Source: a virus. From it: 52,383 nucleotides of DNA. The stretch lies in IMG/VR virus record IMGVR_UViG_3300033145_003438, positions 1-52,383 of that record. One strand, written 5' to 3'. The notes beneath the pieces were generated by a model. It made no database searches and was not told where the DNA came from. It saw only the letters and a program-made list of their open reading frames with translations. Positions within the stretch are counted from its first letter, which is position 1, and every line of letters starts with the position of its first letter. This document shows, piece after piece, positions 50,904 to 52,383 of the stretch. The position numbers and the translations under genes are program-made.

Positions 50904-52148
50904 TTATTCGGCTATTTGCAAATCAACGATCTCTTCCACCTTTTTCATGACCGCATCGGCGTGTTCGAATGTCGGATTCTTTTCATTGAACTGGTCAAGC
51001 TGCAGCTCTTTGACGGCTTGCCTGTATTCACTCGGAAAGTTGTCTTTGGTGGCGTGATAGTTTGCGAACAGCTTTTTTGCTTTGTCGGTCAGAGATTCTA
51101 CATTTTCCTCTTTCTCTGCAGGCGCTTTGGTCTCTGACACCGTTTCATGTGGTACATCGATCGGTTGTTGGTCTTCCGGGTCCGTTTCAGATTCGATGGT
51201 TTCAAACCCGGCTTCATCAGATACGCGCTCGTTTCCGGTTTTTGATTCAATTTGAGGAGTATCAGACCGGAATTCGTTCCCGTTGTCGGTGATCAGGCCG
51301 CCGACCTTGCTCTGCAGCTGTGAGTAAACCGTTGAGTCCCACTTGATGATGTTTCCGGATACCGGTCTCCAGCAGAGGACCGACATATCCCATACAGGCC
51401 CAGGGGCTTTCTGAAGGGCTGAGAGATGTTTCAGCGCGTTCCTTTTGGCAAAGGTTTGGGCGAAGTCCATTGATTTCTTTTCCCGGTTCAGGATTTGGGA
51501 ATACCACTTCAACGCTTCTTCATGAGATGTGTCCACCCAGAGCTTTGTGGATTCGTCAAAAGGGTAGCAAGTCCATGTCCCTTCTTCTTCCGGCTTTTCC
51601 ATGTCGGATGGAAGCAACCTGAAAGCCTGGGGGAATTTTTTTGCTTTTGCCAGAAGATCGATCAGGCGGTAAGATGGTGTATCGAAAATGGTGGTCCAGT
51701 CCGATACCTGGGGTATTCCCTTGGATGAAAACCGAAAGGCAACTGCTCGTGCATGTACGGCCAGGATTCTTCTGTTTTTCGTGTCCCTCTCCGCAAATGG
51801 GTTAAGGCACAACTGGTGATTGACCAGTACCTCTTTTGGAAAAATCACACATGCGCCGGCGCTTTCAGCCCACTTTTCGTATCCCTGAGCAGAAATAACA
51901 AAGGGTCCTTGGGGGGTGGGTTTAATTAATGTGCCTTCGTTCTCCGAGAGGGTAAGCCTTTGCCGAAATGCCTTGATTTCTCCATCGGCGTCTTTCAGTG
52001 CAAACGCTTCGTCGACACCCAAGCTGATTATGTCCCCTTTCAGGGCTCCTTGTATAACCTGAAATTCGGGACGTTCCTTAATCCCGTCTATGGCCTCAAG
52101 GTTTGCCATAGCCTCTTCGATAGTAAGTTGTTTCGCGGGTAAATTCAT
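50904..52148 (-). CDS. probable DNA recombination-associated protein (unidentified)
   Basis: The 414-residue product has an N-terminal region with ALKDADGEIKAFRQRLTL and YEKWAESAGACVIF (about 70-120), a FAQTFAKRNALKHLSAL segment (about 240-256), and an acidic C-terminal linker (about 285-350) followed by a helical end. The FAKR.ALKH segment recalls single-strand annealing proteins, but I cannot assign RecT, Erf or Rad52 families. It precedes the split Rad50-like genes and NinB-like gene, so recombination is likely by context. Confidence 0.6.
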   Translation of the reverse strand: MNLPAKQLTIEEAMANLEAIDGIKERPEFQVIQGALKGDIISLGVDEAFALKDADGEIKAFRQRLTLSENEGTLIKPTPQGPFVISAQGYEKWAESAGACVIFPKEVLVNHQLCLNPFAERDTKNRRILAVHARAVAFRFSSKGIPQVSDWTTIFDTPSYRLIDLLAKAKKFPQAFRLLPSDMEKPEEEGTWTCYPFDESTKLWVDTSHEEALKWYSQILNREKKSMDFAQTFAKRNALKHLSALQKAPGPVWDMSVLCWRPVSGNIIKWDSTVYSQLQSKVGGLITDNGNEFRSDTPQIESKTGNERVSDEAGFETIESETDPEDQQPIDVPHETVSETKAPAEKEENVESLTDKAKKLFANYHATKDNFPSEYRQAVKELQLDQFNEKNPTFEHADAVMKKVEEIVDLQIAE

Positions 52149-52194
52149 TAGTTACCTCCTTCTGGTTTTCTGTTTATGCTGCGATATCGATAAA

Positions 52195-52383
52195 TTAATC
52201 ATGCTTGTGAATCATCTGTTCATAATCCAGCTGCATCTTATTGAGCATTTTGACCATTTCGTTTCGTTCATCCCAAACGGCCGGATTCCACACATCGGTA
52301 GGAAGAGACTGAAAACGGTCTAATTGTTCCTGCATCTGTAAAATGTTTTGGTAGGTCTCTTCGATGAGGTCTTTTAGTATCAT
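52195..52383 (-). CDS. small helical hypothetical protein (62 residues)
   Basis: Starts at an ATG that occupies the last three bases of the window, so its ribosome binding site lies outside. The product is a charged helical protein (YQNILQMQEQLDRFQSLP, then RNEMVKMLNKMQLDYEQM). No family is recognised. It is the first leftward gene seen in this window. Confidence 0.6.
   Translation of the reverse strand: MILKDLIEETYQNILQMQEQLDRFQSLPTDVWNPAVWDERNEMVKMLNKMQLDYEQMIHKHD

Noticed and set aside
1-52383. CRISPR array or CRISPR-associated genes
   Set aside because: No regularly spaced repeats of 24-40 bp and no cas-type motifs were seen on either strand.

Overview
The window looks like a large piece of a temperate, short-tailed (podovirus-like) bacteriophage genome infecting a Gram-negative bacterium. 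Evidence: a P22-like portal, an N4 gp56/P22-type head module, P22 gp4/gp10-like neck proteins, no tape-measure or sheath genes, a tyrosine integrase next to a tRNA-derived attachment core, and lipoprotein and outer-membrane-directed genes that only make sense in a double-membrane host. The host cannot be named from the sequence; Desulfobacterota-like is a guess. The attachment core has phage genes on both sides, so it reads as attP of a non-integrated genome, not as a prophage end. The first and last bases both fall exactly on start codons, so genes just outside the window (primase, polymerase, repressor) cannot be judged.

Layout. 1-1533 (+): lysis cassette of four genes chained by ATGA overlaps: T7-type amidase, holin-like protein, a phospholipase A2-like enzyme and a lipoprotein-like protein. 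1561-10716 (+): packaging and head: small and large terminase, portal, scaffold, major capsid protein and a probable head accessory protein. The capsid gene is split by a 774-nt group I intron that carries a LAGLIDADG endonuclease gene on the opposite strand. 10810-19701 (+): a nucleoside deoxyribosyltransferase-like protein, neck and stabilisation proteins, fibre and ejection-type proteins, interrupted by a single minus-strand BamE-like lipoprotein gene. 19704-31217 (+): one giant 3837-residue polyvalent protein with a 2H phosphoesterase, three HExxH zincin-type motifs and phage large-polyvalent-protein domains. 31214-35857 (+): four fibre/tail-type proteins, all beginning with export signals, the last a right-handed beta-helix protein.

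35887-42738 (-): a lower-GC accessory region of short genes, many cysteine-rich, with duplicated genes, a 300-bp direct repeat, a tRNA-like element with an aberrant anticodon arm, a nucleotidyltransferase, two ParB/Srx-fold-like paralogues, a DUF5131 protein and an ASCH protein. A short GC-rich motif recurs just after several stop codons here. 42810-44198 (-): terminator, tRNA-Lys att core, integrase and excisionase-like gene. 44200-52383 (-): DNA metabolism: Dam-type methyltransferase, UvrD-type helicase interrupted by an intein, two HNH endonucleases, NinB-like protein, a Rad50/SbcC-like ATPase split into two overlapping genes, and a probable recombination-associated protein.

The left arm is a late, rightward transcribed virion operon; the right arm is a leftward transcribed early/accessory operon; they converge at about 35.87 kb. 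Mobile splicing elements have invaded both arms: an intron in the capsid gene and an intein in the helicase, with three free-standing HNH genes nearby.
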